Below are positions 17,988 to 27,951 of a DNA stretch of 64,000 bases, piece after piece (position 1 is the stretch's first letter; each line of letters begins with the position of its first letter). Source of the DNA: JBBRGK01 sp036741355. GTDB taxonomy: Bacteria > Chloroflexota > Dehalococcoidia > CAUJGQ01. Made by a program: the position numbers and the translations under genes. The DNA lies in contig DAINSK010000005.1 in the NCBI GenBank assembly GCA_036741355.1, positions 76,015 through 140,014 on the forward strand, given 5' to 3'. Under the pieces are notes generated by a model that was given only the letters and a program-made list of their open reading frames with translations, had not been told where the DNA came from and ran no database searches.

Positions 17988-18119
17988 TAGTGATTTAGTT
18001 GCATTCAGGAAGATGTAGGGGATCACGCTGACACCGTTGTGAATCTTTACCGTACATTCCCGTGGAACGTCTGAAATGGTGGTGCCGTGACTACGGCAGT
18101 AATGAAGGATTAACTAGCC

Positions 18120-18713
18120 ATGAGAAAACCTTGCAGATCATCCGCAGGCCCAAGTACCGGTTGCTCCGTTCGTCGCGAGGATCGATGGCCGTACCTTCCG
18201 CGGGAAATTGCGGCAGGGACATCATCGTCGTGGCAGAGCGACAGAACGGCGCCGCCTCCGGTGCCACACAGCGTCCCGAATCGCGATATTGATGGACGGC
18301 TTGACAACGCAAGTTGTAAGTCCAGGTGCACAGCGAAACAACAGAATCCCGCGGTGACGACCGAAGAAGAACGAAATACCAGGCTTGCTGCCGTTCGGAG
18401 CAAAGCTGCTACGGCGCGAGCCGCGAACGCGGCTCGCCGGAAGGCATCGCGGCTGCGACGGGACTTTCTCGACGAACCCACCTGGAGAAAGCTCGCGAGT
18501 GAACGCGGGGTGCGGCTGCCGCCGTGGGGAGAACCCGTTACGCCGGGAGCGATGCGGCGGTGGCTGAAGAAGCTTAGCTGGACGGTGAGCAGGTATCTCG
18601 CCTCGACCGCAGAGATTACCTTGTCAGATTTTCGCAGCGGCAATCCGGATTGGCCATTGCGGGCGTGGGTCGGTCTCGTCCTAGAGCACCTGGACCACGA
18701 GCTAAAGTCGTGA
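18120..18713 (+). CDS. Hypothetical basic protein
   Basis: A 197-residue strongly basic protein. The first 75 residues are low-complexity, rich in Ser, Pro and Arg, and may not be real. The later part, from about EEERNTRLAAVRSKAATARA to RWLKKLSWTVSRYLASTAEI, looks like an Ala/Arg-rich helical nucleic-acid-binding protein. AAGGA sits about ten bases before the ATG, but a later start is possible. No family is recognised. Its position upstream of the replication protein suggests a role in element maintenance. Confidence 0.5.
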   Translation: MRKPCRSSAGPSTGCSVRREDRWPYLPREIAAGTSSSWQSDRTAPPPVPHSVPNRDIDGRLDNASCKSRCTAKQQNPAVTTEEERNTRLAAVRSKAATARAANAARRKASRLRRDFLDEPTWRKLASERGVRLPPWGEPVTPGAMRRWLKKLSWTVSRYLASTAEITLSDFRSGNPDWPLRAWVGLVLEHLDHELKS

Positions 18714-19151
18714 AGGCAATAGACGAGAGCCCAGCGATCGTAAAGGTGCAGGCCTCGCATCTGCACAGTGCCATAAACCACCCACCCGAAATGCTGACTT
18801 AACCCACCGCCTCTACTCTGGGCCGCAGCCGCTAGAAGGCATCTCTACCGTCACAGTGCACGTGTGGTGGGGTGAGGCCCGCCCTGCGAAAAGCAATGCT
18901 GTGCTCCAGTGCACCGGCCTCATTGACGTGTACCCTTCGTCCGCCGTTCGACGCGCAAAGCAGTCCACAGTAGCATCTTGCGAGCATGGCATGGGCCGCC
19001 TCATGGACGGGCGGCGCCTATACACCGGAAACCTTACTCTCTAGCGCCACCAACAGACCCGCATCACCCAGCCCACGACGGCAGGTCGCCTCTTCCTTGT
19101 TCGGCCGCGCCTCGAATGCTTGTCTAGCGTTTGGCAAGAAAGGCACACGCA
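18714..19151. other. Gene-free stretch before the replication gene
   Basis: No convincing coding frame, repeat or RNA gene is visible. It may hold the promoter and possibly a replication origin for the next gene, but I see no iterons. Confidence 0.4.
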
Positions 19152-20603
19152 GTGACCCGCACATCATTCGCCGCCCTAGATGGTCCACCGCGAGATGCTC
19201 GCCTCGCATCCCCGCCATTCGGCGGGATTGCAGAACTTGCTCAATATCAACAATTCGTCACCTGGCGGTCGGAGGCTCGCCCCGGCAGCGCCAAGCCCGC
19301 CAAGGTGCCCTACGATCCCAAGACCGGGCAGCGGGCTTCGGTCAGTGACCCGACCACCTGGGGCTCATATGCCCAGGTACGCCTGGCCTGCTTGCAGCAT
19401 GGCCATGACGGTGTAGGCTTCGTACTGACAGAGGGCGATCCGTTCTGGGGGGGTGACATTGACCACTGTCGTGACCCCGAAACCGGCCAGATCACGCCGG
19501 AAGCCGAGGCCGCCGTTCTGTTATGCGACACATACACCGAGGTCTCGCCTTCGGGTACGGGGCTCCGCGTGATTGGCCGCGGCGTGCTGCCGCCGGGTCC
19601 ACGTAAGAATGGTGGGTTCGAACGCTACGACGACAAGCGGTTTGTAACCATTACTTCGAATCATCTGCCAGGAACGCCCACCAACATCGCCGACTGCAGC
19701 AACCGCATGGCGGCCATCCATTCAGCGTTCACCGCCTTTGGCGAGCAAGCAAAGCGCCAGTCGAACCGCCGCTATACTGCGGCGGACTTGGAGAACGCTG
19801 ATTCACCGGCACCCGCCGTCGATATTGCTGACGACGACCTGCCTCAGCGCATGTTCGCTTCGCGGTCTGGCAACGAAATCAAAGCACTTTGGCGCGGGAA
19901 TTGGCAGGAAAAGTACGGCTCACAGAATGAAGCGGACCTGGCGATGTGCAGCCACCTGGCCTTTTGGACCGGTCGCAACCCCGCCAGGATGGATGGACTC
20001 ATGCGCGAGTCCGGGCTCATGCGGGCCAAGTGGGATGAATCACACTACGCCGATGGCTCAACGTACGGTGAGGCCACGATCGCAAAAGCTATGGAAACCG
20101 TGCATGCGACCTACCGCCGCGATGGTCGGGGACTCGTCAGTATCACTGCTACGGCAAGCTTTACGGGCGATTCGGAGGAAGCGGCCGATACGCTCAGCCA
20201 GTTGTTCGATATGCTGGCGGTTGCACATCTTTCCTCGACTCAGAAGCTGGTCGGGATTGCGCTCGCTTGTCACTTTGCGGTGCGGGGTGGTAACCGGACT
20301 TCTGTCTCCCTGAGCGAGATTGGCGCTAGCATTGGCGTCTCGGATGACACGGTGTCGCGCTGCATTACGAAGTACGAGCAACGCGGCTTTCTCGCCAAGG
20401 GTCTGCAGTCCCGACCCGTTGGACGGCCGGACGGGGACACGGGTGGATGGATCCCGTCCTTCGAGCGACGCTTATACGTGTCGCCCCGCATACCCGCCAG
20501 ATCGGTCGCAGCGTACCTCGCTCAGCTTGCCGTATTGTCCCCGTTGCCAGACGCGAAGCGGCATGGCGGGGTTCGCGAACACAAAGATTCAGGCCCCGGA
20601 TGA
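19152..20603 (+). CDS. Primase-polymerase-like replication protein
   Basis: A 483-residue protein. Residues up to about 190 match the primase-polymerase domain of plasmid and phage replication proteins: FVTWRSEARPGSAKPAKVPY, YDPKTGQRASVSDP, GVGFVLTEGDPFWGGDIDHC (with the D-x-D pair), EVSPSGTGLRVIGRG and RFVTITSNHLPG. The next segment, DLAMCSHLAFWTGRNPARMD plus MRESGLMRAKWDE, matches the helix-bundle domain of NrS-1-type polymerases. The C terminus carries a winged helix (LSEIGASIGVSDDTVSRCI) in place of the usual helicase. I prefer GTG 19152, with GAAAGG upstream, over TTG 19131. It probably starts replication of the excised element with host helicase. Confidence 0.78.
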   Translation: MTRTSFAALDGPPRDARLASPPFGGIAELAQYQQFVTWRSEARPGSAKPAKVPYDPKTGQRASVSDPTTWGSYAQVRLACLQHGHDGVGFVLTEGDPFWGGDIDHCRDPETGQITPEAEAAVLLCDTYTEVSPSGTGLRVIGRGVLPPGPRKNGGFERYDDKRFVTITSNHLPGTPTNIADCSNRMAAIHSAFTAFGEQAKRQSNRRYTAADLENADSPAPAVDIADDDLPQRMFASRSGNEIKALWRGNWQEKYGSQNEADLAMCSHLAFWTGRNPARMDGLMRESGLMRAKWDESHYADGSTYGEATIAKAMETVHATYRRDGRGLVSITATASFTGDSEEAADTLSQLFDMLAVAHLSSTQKLVGIALACHFAVRGGNRTSVSLSEIGASIGVSDDTVSRCITKYEQRGFLAKGLQSRPVGRPDGDTGGWIPSFERRLYVSPRIPARSVAAYLAQLAVLSPLPDAKRHGGVREHKDSGPG

Positions 20604-20888
20604 CGTCAGTAGACGCAGCGTACCCCGTAAACCGCAAGATGCGGTTATATCTAACACGGGTGGGGTGTAGGGGGAGACGAGGGGTAAAGACGAGCCGAGC
20701 CCGCAGCGCGTAGCGCAGGGCGGCGCGATCAGATTCGCAGTCGCGCACTTCCAATAAACGGTTCATGACTGTAGTGGCGCGGATTAGTCACAGAACCTGA
20801 TGGGGCAGTGCTGGTAAACTACCCTGACTCTGTCAATCGCCGGTGGCACAGGCGCAACAGTCACGGGGCCAGTCAACTCGACGCTCTG
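20604..20888. other. Intergenic between convergent genes
   Basis: A gap between the replication gene and the leftward kelch gene. No gene, repeat or clear terminator hairpin is seen. Confidence 0.4.
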
Positions 20889-22046
20889 TTAGCCAGGCGT
20901 AAATACCTCTGCTGTGGCTACCACCTTACCTGTTGCTGTGGATCCTCCAACGACAAGTACGCGACCATCCTGCATCAGCGCCGATGCAAAGAAGATCCTA
21001 GCCGAACTCATGGAGCCCGCTTGAGACCAAAGAGCTGTGCGGGAATCAAAGATTTCGGCCGATCCGAGGTAACCATCCAAACCGCTACCACCGGCCACTA
21101 GCACTTGGCCGTTCGGCAGCGCAATCACGTTAGCCAATACGTGCGAAGAGAGCATGTTATCGGCTGCGGACCAAAGTCCAGTCGATGGGTCGAAGATCTC
21201 CGTCGACGCCCCAAACCCCGTGTCCCCGAAGCTTTGACTATTGGACGAGCCCCCCACGACAAGCACGCGACCATCAGGGAGCAATGCAGCCCCATGGCCA
21301 TCACGCCCATTTAGCATCGAGCCCGTCTCATACCATGAATTGGTGATCGGATCAAAGACCTCCACAGACGCTAGCTCGCCCACCATTCGGACAATTCCGC
21401 CAGCGACGAGAACGCTACCGTCGTTTAGTAGCGTCGCGGTATAGTCATACCGACCCTTCACAATTGGGCCTGTGAGCGTCCATAAGCCGGTAGAAGGATC
21501 CCAGGTCTCCGCGTCGGGCCCGCTGCGGACAAGCACACGGCCATCTCGTAAGAGTGTGGCAGTGTGAAAGGCACGCGCCGAATTCATGCTCCCTGTCATG
21601 GTCCAAATCCCCCTGCTTGGGTCGTAGACCTCAGCAGAATCCAGGTCGGATTCATCGGATAGGGGGAACAGCTTAATCACACCGCCGGAGACAAGTACAC
21701 GGCCGTCGTTAAGCAGTGTCGCGGTATGAAAAGTTCTAGCGACATTTAGAGAACCGGTTCTACTCCAGGCGCCTCGAATCGGGTCGTAAATTTCTGCGGA
21801 GCGCAAATGCTGGCTCGCGGCATCGTCGCCAGCCGCAATTAGTACCCGGCCGTCGAGAAGAGTCGTAGCTGTTGCACTTGTTCGGGCAGTACTCATGTCG
21901 CGAATCGCCTGCCAAGAACCGACCGCCCTAGCAGGCTCAGCGTGCATCGCGCTGACACCAAGTAGCGCGCATACAGAGAGTACCAGAGCGACTGACCAGA
22001 ATTTTGCAGCGCGTGCCACTCGCTTCGAGGCGTGAGCCAATTCCAC
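20889..22046 (-). CDS. Secreted kelch-repeat beta-propeller protein
   Basis: A 385-residue exported protein. Start GTG 22046 is chosen because AAGGAG lies seven bases upstream; a long hydrophobic signal segment (WSVALVLSVCALLGVSAMHA) follows a basic N terminus. The mature part consists of about six kelch units of roughly 50 residues with the repeated pattern TATLLNDGRVLVSGG, EIYDP...W..TGS and ARxxHTA, forming a six-bladed propeller. Such proteins bind glycans or partner proteins outside the cell; a galactose-oxidase active site is not visible. It is followed on the same strand by other secreted proteins, suggesting surface-modifying cargo of the island. Confidence 0.85.
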   Translation of the reverse strand: MELAHASKRVARAAKFWSVALVLSVCALLGVSAMHAEPARAVGSWQAIRDMSTARTSATATTLLDGRVLIAAGDDAASQHLRSAEIYDPIRGAWSRTGSLNVARTFHTATLLNDGRVLVSGGVIKLFPLSDESDLDSAEVYDPSRGIWTMTGSMNSARAFHTATLLRDGRVLVRSGPDAETWDPSTGLWTLTGPIVKGRYDYTATLLNDGSVLVAGGIVRMVGELASVEVFDPITNSWYETGSMLNGRDGHGAALLPDGRVLVVGGSSNSQSFGDTGFGASTEIFDPSTGLWSAADNMLSSHVLANVIALPNGQVLVAGGSGLDGYLGSAEIFDSRTALWSQAGSMSSARIFFASALMQDGRVLVVGGSTATGKVVATAEVFTPG

Positions 22047-22561
22047 TTCAATTCTCCTTGTGCCGCCGACCGATATGACATCGCCGACCAACAGCAGCAT
22101 CTACGGCACGACAGCAAACGAATTGGCGACGGTGACATCCGACTTGCGAGCTATCTCTCTACGCCGCTGTAATGTCGATCGAACCGGACTTTGTACGGGC
22201 TGCCAGCAGGCAAAAGCCATGGACCTGATCATAGTGGTGTCCCAAGGGCGATGATTTGATCTGACCCCAAAGTTGCCGCTGTGACGCCGACGAATGCGCT
22301 GCGCAGCCGTATCAGGTATGGCGAGATCAACTTCGTGCTGAAGCATGTCCCCTAGCGGCCGAGTCACAGGCATCGCGGATGAGCCAAGCGTATCCATGGG
22401 CCAGTGTACCCCAGCAGCCCTCTGGATTACGAAATCTGCAAGCTTGCGCAAGTAACCCTCACGTGTGTCGGGTACATTGATAACTTCAAATTACGCGTGG
22501 ATGATGGTGTATTTATCACTTGCATTAGCCGCCGCGGGGATGCTGGTCGGTGTGGTCGTGA
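22047..22561. other. Gap with no convincing gene
   Basis: A leftward open frame of about 116 codons exists here but has no ribosome site and no recognisable motif. The region contains the promoter of the kelch gene. I see no repeat or RNA. Confidence 0.35.
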
Positions 22562-22987
22562 TCACGCCCCGCACGGCGGCTGAGGCACCTCCGACGACCA
22601 GCCCGAGCTACAGACGAAGACGATCGTTCCGTACTGCTGCAAATATGCGCTGTGCGGACTAGCGAAGGTCAGGCTAATGGGCTCACCCCAGAGCCAGCGA
22701 TAGAGGTCTTCGTCGGTACTCACGACTACTTTTCCGTACGCCGTCCTTTCATCGTCGGACACAGAGCTGAATTCGACGATAAGGCTATATCCTGGGCTAC
22801 CGCCGAGTGCTGTGTAGAGGGCAATCGAAGAGCCATCCTCCGCAACGACGATGCGGAAATCGTGGGCGTACCAGGATCGTGAGAATGCCGTGAAGTCGGC
22901 GGACGTGTCCGCACGTGCACGGGGCGCCCCAACTGTGGTCGCAAATAAACAACAGATCGTGACGACCATCATCGCGGGACGCAACAT
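22562..22987 (-). CDS. Secreted hypothetical protein
   Basis: A 141-residue exported protein. The ATG at 22987 has GGGAG nine bases upstream and starts a typical signal peptide (MVVTICCLFATTVGAPRARA, cleavage after ARA). The mature part has alternating beta-strand character (FRIVVAEDGSSIALYTALGG, YSLIVEFSSV) and one Cys pair near the C terminus. I do not recognise the family. Confidence 0.65.
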   Translation of the reverse strand: MLRPAMMVVTICCLFATTVGAPRARADTSADFTAFSRSWYAHDFRIVVAEDGSSIALYTALGGSPGYSLIVEFSSVSDDERTAYGKVVVSTDEDLYRWLWGEPISLTFASPHSAYLQQYGTIVFVCSSGWSSEVPQPPCGA

Positions 22988-23029
22988 GCGTTTCTTCTCC
23001 CGTCAGGCTTCCTTACATCTCTCTGCTAG

Positions 23030-25108
23030 CTAGTAAGCGCGTTGACCACTCGAATCACCACCATTGCCGTTGCTGTTGGTGTAGGTGCCTTGGAAACTGC
23101 TCCCGTCCTGTGCGAACGTCCATGTAAAGGTGTTGTGAGAATCGCTCCCATAGGTGGCGTGAAGTGTCCGACCATTGAGCACACCAGAGAGCGAGAAGGC
23201 GTCTCCACTACCAAGGACCTGTGCTCCCTCCTGCGTCAGGACCACGCGGAACGTGAAGCTTTGACCGGTGCCGACACCGTACCTGACCACATCGGTAAAG
23301 ACCCAGGTACCTGCTACCGAATTGACGCTTACTTGTTGTGAAGGCTGGCTCGGCTGTGCCGCCGAGCCGCACAGCTCTAAACGAGCGGACGGGTCACTGC
23401 GTTCCAGACGCCAGCGTCCACTTTCTTGTACAGCGGTCCATGAGCTACCCCAACGATTGACAACCGGCCCCGCATCCACGGAAACAAAGACGACTCCCAC
23501 CGAGGTGCCCCGCGGCTGCACCTGCTCAAGAATGACCGAGCGGGTGGTATCGAAGCCGTGTGACCAGCGAGTGAAGTCGTTCCCTCTGGCAGCTTGGAAT
23601 CCGCGACTCGTCAGGCTCCAGGCACGAGCCAGGTTGTGGCTATCAATGGCGTAATAATAACCCCGCACCGCGCCTTCCGGACTGCTGTCGTCGGCCGAAG
23701 GCGGCGAAGTCTGCTGTAGGTAATCGCTGCTGATCCAGCCGAAATCGCGTGCGTAATACCACTGGATGCCTGCGGCACTGCGCGGCCCGTCGGTGAGCTG
23801 AATCACAGCCCCTTGCATCAGACATCCGACACGATTCGGTGAGCCGGGTTGGGCGCGGACGTTCACGCCGTCGGGAGCGCTGATCCTGGCGTAGCTACCG
23901 GACGCAGCGGGCACGGCGATGGCTGGAAGCGGCGTGGGGCAAGACACCGATGCAAGGAGTTGTGCCGCTTGGTTATCAGCACCCGTGCCTTTGTCGAGAT
24001 ATCCACCATACTGGTCCTGAGCTGACCGCATCGCCGATTGGGATGCATCCACCTGCCCCTGTGCATCGGACATGGCGCTGGATACGGCAGCCGACGAATT
24101 GCGGGCCGTGACTGCGGACGCCATCGGCTGGTTGAGCGCCGTCTGCAGCGTCTGCAGGTCCGTCTTCACCGTCGCAATACCGGTGTTCACTGCATCGATG
24201 TCCGCCGACACTTTCCCCGCTGCCGCGTTCAGGGCCTGGTCGTCGGACTGCAGTTTAACGAGCGCACGGCCCACATCAGAGCGTTGATTACCGACCTCGC
24301 TACTACGTGCGCAGTCGAATGGCTGCTGTCCAGCCGACTGTTCTGCCTGAAGTGCCGCCTGAACCGCCGACCAGTTTGGATCGAAGCCTTTCGTCACGGC
24401 CTCGAAGCGGGTGTCCGTGGCGAGTGCTGCCGCATCCGTGTGCAGCTTGGAGAGCGCTGATGTCAGCGCGCTATCGGCCCCGACTACGTCGGAGCGTGCT
24501 CTTACGGAGTTCTTAAAGGCAATGGTTGCCTGGTTGTAGGCATCGACCGTCGATTGGTGGTAGGTCGTCGTCTGCAACAGCCCGCTCGTGGCGGGCGAAA
24601 TGAGTACCAGAGCGTCGCCAGCGATCGAGCCGGTCCACGTAACGCTCTGGTGCCCGCTCTGGTCCACCGAGAGGCTGACATCGTTGCCCGAGTGCGTCCC
24701 CGTGAAGGGGTAGTTCTGTGTGAGTACGGCAAACGAGCCGCCGTCGGGCAGGTATACCAGCTGAACCTGCCCGCGCAACTGGCCAGAGGCGTCGATCCAC
24801 TGGATGAACTCGACCCTGTCCGGCTCAGCTATCAGCCATCCCGTCGCGGCACCCAGAGGTGGGGCCGGGGTCTTCGAGGCTTGGCTATGCGTCGGCTTTC
24901 CCGAATCACAACCAGCAAGCTCGAAGGCCAGCGCGAGGCTGGCAGCAAGTACCGCGATCGGCAGCAAGTAGCGGCGGAGCCGTGAAAAGACATCTCGCGT
25001 TCCGTCTGGTGCTGAGATGGGCGGGACTGTGCCGTCACTGGTCGAGTCAGACGCGGGACCGCCACCCGTGAGCACCGCTGCGGTGAGGGAATCGATGGCG
25101 GAACGCAA
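23030..25108 (-). CDS. Membrane-anchored lipoprotein-like protein with coiled coil and SH3 domain
   Basis: A 692-residue protein. An N-terminal cytoplasmic tail of about 45 residues precedes a hydrophobic span (LLPIAVLAASLALAFELAGC) that ends in a Cys and could be a lipobox or a membrane anchor. A beta-rich domain follows, then a long Ala/Gln/Ser-rich helical region with heptad character (DAAALATDTRFEAVTKGFD to AVNTGIATVKTDLQTLQTAL). A bacterial SH3 domain comes next (ISAPDGVNVRAQPGSPNRVG, WYYARDFGWISSDYLQQ), then an NTF2-like segment and a C-terminal beta domain. It is likely a cell-wall-spanning surface protein. The TTG start at 25108 is uncertain. Confidence 0.72.
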   Translation of the reverse strand: MRSAIDSLTAAVLTGGGPASDSTSDGTVPPISAPDGTRDVFSRLRRYLLPIAVLAASLALAFELAGCDSGKPTHSQASKTPAPPLGAATGWLIAEPDRVEFIQWIDASGQLRGQVQLVYLPDGGSFAVLTQNYPFTGTHSGNDVSLSVDQSGHQSVTWTGSIAGDALVLISPATSGLLQTTTYHQSTVDAYNQATIAFKNSVRARSDVVGADSALTSALSKLHTDAAALATDTRFEAVTKGFDPNWSAVQAALQAEQSAGQQPFDCARSSEVGNQRSDVGRALVKLQSDDQALNAAAGKVSADIDAVNTGIATVKTDLQTLQTALNQPMASAVTARNSSAAVSSAMSDAQGQVDASQSAMRSAQDQYGGYLDKGTGADNQAAQLLASVSCPTPLPAIAVPAASGSYARISAPDGVNVRAQPGSPNRVGCLMQGAVIQLTDGPRSAAGIQWYYARDFGWISSDYLQQTSPPSADDSSPEGAVRGYYYAIDSHNLARAWSLTSRGFQAARGNDFTRWSHGFDTTRSVILEQVQPRGTSVGVVFVSVDAGPVVNRWGSSWTAVQESGRWRLERSDPSARLELCGSAAQPSQPSQQVSVNSVAGTWVFTDVVRYGVGTGQSFTFRVVLTQEGAQVLGSGDAFSLSGVLNGRTLHATYGSDSHNTFTWTFAQDGSSFQGTYTNSNGNGGDSSGQRAY

Positions 25109-25580
25109 GGCGGCCCGCTTTCTATTCTGGCCAACCGGAATCTGCGCATTGTCGGCTTACAAGCCAAGTCTGTGAATTGTAACATAACACTAACGAATTC
25201 ACCAGGTTTGTTCTATCGGGGAGCCACGGCAGACGTGCTTCCTCTGTCTAAACCCCGGTGGAGCGGTGCGTCAAAAGGGGAGGACCCAATGCTGATCGCA
25301 ATCGTCGTGTTCAAGCGATGCTCACGTAACTAGTGCTACATGCCGCTGTCGCCATCCTTGCCAGTCGTACACTGGACGTCCAAAATCGGTGATTCTCAAG
25401 CTGTCACAATGCACCTCCGGCGTCGAGGAGAACAACGCCAAGGAAATGAGTCTTGTTCCCCGTACTTTCTTGAGAGGCGGCCAATGTTGTGTGTTCCTAC
25501 GCTAGCCGGACGGCTGCCCGTCTTCGCCGGGCCTTCCCTCGCCAACTGGGAATCCCTCGGAAACGGATGATGGAGAAAGC
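25109..25580. other. Divergent intergenic region with a repeat
   Basis: No gene is visible. The region contains the repeat at 25236-25303 and presumably the divergent promoters of its neighbours; the part from 25170 to 25200 is AT-rich (TGTAACATAACAC). Confidence 0.4.
25236..25303. repeat. Dispersed repeat, copy 1 (partner at 29276-29341)
   Basis: The core CTAAACCCCGGTGGAGCGGT and its surroundings recur at 29276-29341 with about 80 percent identity over 60 bases, including TGCTTCCTC before and CTGATCG after. Neither copy lies in a gene. It could be the trace of a small mobile element. Confidence 0.6.
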
Positions 25581-26492
25581 ATGGAAAGCTCGCCATGGAT
25601 CGAACCCGAACCCCAGGCCGACCGAATCGGCAAGGCATTGCAGGAGACCCTTGCCATACTCCACGCACACTGGCGCTCGCTGATCGGACACGAAAGCAGC
25701 CTCAGCCCTGATCCGCTCGATCTGCGAAAGCGGCTTATTCTTACGGAGTTTCGCGAAATTACGACCATTCTGGACGTTATCCGCGCCAGCCTTGACAGGC
25801 TTTTCCGGATTGGCGTCCACGGTGACCAGACAGGTGGGATATGGCTACAGCCGGAAGTAGCCCTGAGCCACCACCCGGAATTAGCTCTGAGCCACCGGCG
25901 GCGTACGTCGAGCTTTGAGGAAGGAGAGTGGGGTTATCGTGTCCGACAAGTGGACGAGATAGTCCAGGAGCTCTCCGTACATATGAAGACGCTGTATGAG
26001 TGGTTATATCATCTATTCGTGCTGATCAGGCAAGACAAACGTCAAGACCAGATCTATGCACTCGTTCCACGCGAGTTATGGAGCAAGCTCAGTGGATTTG
26101 CAGTCTTCCGCTCCAAGCTTATAACCCATAAAGAAGGCGTCATGCTCTTTCTGGTAAACGGTGTGCGCTATGGCAAATGCAACCTAGAGTTGCTTATGAT
26201 ACCGCTTGTGTTGCCACCCGAAGTGGTTGACCGGATCAATGAGCTTTATGAACGCTACGCCGCCGCATTTCCGGAGGCATACATCGTACCTATTGTACCC
26301 GGCGTGGCTTCCACGAGGATAGCAATGCTGACGCGACACCTAGGGTCTATTGAGGACGCGCAAGACTTGCGCGAGATCACGAGACTGATTCAGCGCTACG
26401 GCACCGATTCGGTTAGCGCGGCCGACGTTGCTGAATACGTTAGCCAACTTGCGGAGGCTTTGATACCGAAGCTCGCTCACCTCGGCGTTTAA
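25581..26492 (+). CDS. Hypothetical soluble protein
   Basis: A 303-residue soluble, mostly helical protein with no signal peptide or membrane span. TGGAGAAAG sits just before the ATG. A short internal duplication is visible near residues 92-105 (EVALSHHPELALSH), mirrored in the DNA as two copies of GGAAxTAGCxCTGAGCCACC. Base composition is lower in GC than most neighbours, consistent with acquisition. I recognise no family. Confidence 0.65.
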   Translation: MESSPWIEPEPQADRIGKALQETLAILHAHWRSLIGHESSLSPDPLDLRKRLILTEFREITTILDVIRASLDRLFRIGVHGDQTGGIWLQPEVALSHHPELALSHRRRTSSFEEGEWGYRVRQVDEIVQELSVHMKTLYEWLYHLFVLIRQDKRQDQIYALVPRELWSKLSGFAVFRSKLITHKEGVMLFLVNGVRYGKCNLELLMIPLVLPPEVVDRINELYERYAAAFPEAYIVPIVPGVASTRIAMLTRHLGSIEDAQDLREITRLIQRYGTDSVSAADVAEYVSQLAEALIPKLAHLGV

Positions 26493-26584
26493 GTTGCTGG
26501 AAATCCTTGACATTCTTTTAACAAAAGCGCAAGGATTACGTGCTGCGTCGGCAGACCGGCGAGTAACGCAAGGAGCACCCCGCC

Positions 26585-27748
26585 ATGCGTCGGGTTAGCC
26601 TGGCCATCCTCGCTGCGCTCTTCTTCTTCGGACTCCACTCCTCCGGACATGTCTTCGCCATCACCTATGCCGCTGGCTGGAACCTGGTTGCAGGACCGGA
26701 AGGATCGCGCCTCACCGGTGCGAGCGGCAGCATCTTCACGATGCAGCCAGGTGACACAGACTATGAGAGTTTTCCGGCGGACTCGCCACTGCATGGCGGC
26801 TGGGGCTACTGGGCGAACTTCCCGAGCGGGGGCAGCATCACGTTCGGGAATGGCCAAACGACCTTCACCGTCACTCCCGTTCCTGGTCAGTACGTGATTA
26901 TCGGGAATCCGGGGACTGCGGAAGCACGGGTGACTGGTGCTGATCAGGTCACGCTATACACGCCATCCGGTGGCTACCGATCCTCCTCTATCATCCCACC
27001 GGGTCAGGGGGCATGGCTGGCGGGGACCGATACGGTTATAGTGACTGTTTCGAGCCAAGGTGCTTCGGGGGACGCCAATCCGCCTGCGGCGTCAGCACCT
27101 CCGCCCGCTGTGCCGCGTGTGTCAGCCACGACAAACATCACCACGTGGGCCGGCCTGAAAGCCAGCTCTGTCCAGAGCGGTGACATTCCAGGTTATGCCC
27201 TCCAAAAGGAGTTTCCGTCAGTGACAGCAAGCTCCGCAGTCCTTGCTGACTATGAGGCGAGGTTCTTTCAAGGAACGGACCCGAACAAAGCTGTGGTTAT
27301 CGATGAGTATTTGCTAGCAACAGGGACCGCGGAGTTTGCCTACCAATGGGGCATACCGGCCATACTCGGGATCATTCGGGACAACCCTGAAAACTACAAC
27401 ATCCGTGACCTCGGCACGCAAGCTATCGGCGATATTGATCGCGCCGTAAGGTATTCATGGACGACGCCGGACGGCGATCCGGCCGAGGACTACGTTGAGA
27501 TCTTCGTACGGGGCAACGTTGTCGTTGTCGTAGATTGTGATTACGTATTCGGCCTGGGATCGTTGAGTACGCCCATAGTTGTGGCGCGAACGATCGACAG
27601 TCGTATCAATGGTCGGCGCGGGAGTGTGTCCGTGGACGGCCTTTCTGCGGATTCTGCTGCATCACCGGGCCAGTCACTCGACTACGTCTCAGCGCCGGTC
27701 GCACATCGCTCGTTGTCGGGCCGCCGCATTCTTGACGCGGTGAAGTAG
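26585..27748 (+). CDS. Secreted protein with GWNLVAGP module
   Basis: A 387-residue exported protein. AAGGAG precedes the ATG, and the signal peptide reads MRRVSLAILAALFFFGLHSS. Residues 28-150 form a module starting AAGWNLVAGPEGSRLTGA and ending SSSIIPPGQGAWLAGTD, which is clearly homologous to one in the Tat-exported protein at 34369-35145. A Pro-rich linker leads to a C-terminal domain of about 190 residues (TNITTWAGLKASSVQSGDIP, VVIDEYLLATGTAEFAY) that I do not recognise. Its ribosome site and signal peptide are echoed by two relics at 36522 and 38118. Probably a surface or extracellular protein. Confidence 0.75.
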   Translation: MRRVSLAILAALFFFGLHSSGHVFAITYAAGWNLVAGPEGSRLTGASGSIFTMQPGDTDYESFPADSPLHGGWGYWANFPSGGSITFGNGQTTFTVTPVPGQYVIIGNPGTAEARVTGADQVTLYTPSGGYRSSSIIPPGQGAWLAGTDTVIVTVSSQGASGDANPPAASAPPPAVPRVSATTNITTWAGLKASSVQSGDIPGYALQKEFPSVTASSAVLADYEARFFQGTDPNKAVVIDEYLLATGTAEFAYQWGIPAILGIIRDNPENYNIRDLGTQAIGDIDRAVRYSWTTPDGDPAEDYVEIFVRGNVVVVVDCDYVFGLGSLSTPIVVARTIDSRINGRRGSVSVDGLSADSAASPGQSLDYVSAPVAHRSLSGRRILDAVK

Positions 27749-27951
27749 TACCAGCCGCACGAGCGGCGAACCAGTTCTAGGCGTCGTCCGCTCACCCGCG
27801 AGGCGGTTCTCGGACGACGGTGTGATGACGCCAAAGTCGTTACTCCGCCTATATACGTCGTTAAAGCAGTCATCTCGTCGCAGGAAGTGGTTGGGAGCGG
27901 TATTAGGAGCTGTTACTGTGGCAGTAGGGGCGCACAGGCAGACGATACAAG

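Noticed and set aside
22101..22451. Leftward frame of 116 codons upstream of the kelch gene
   Set aside because: No ribosome site, signal or motif; it may be part of a decayed gene, but there is nothing firm to report.
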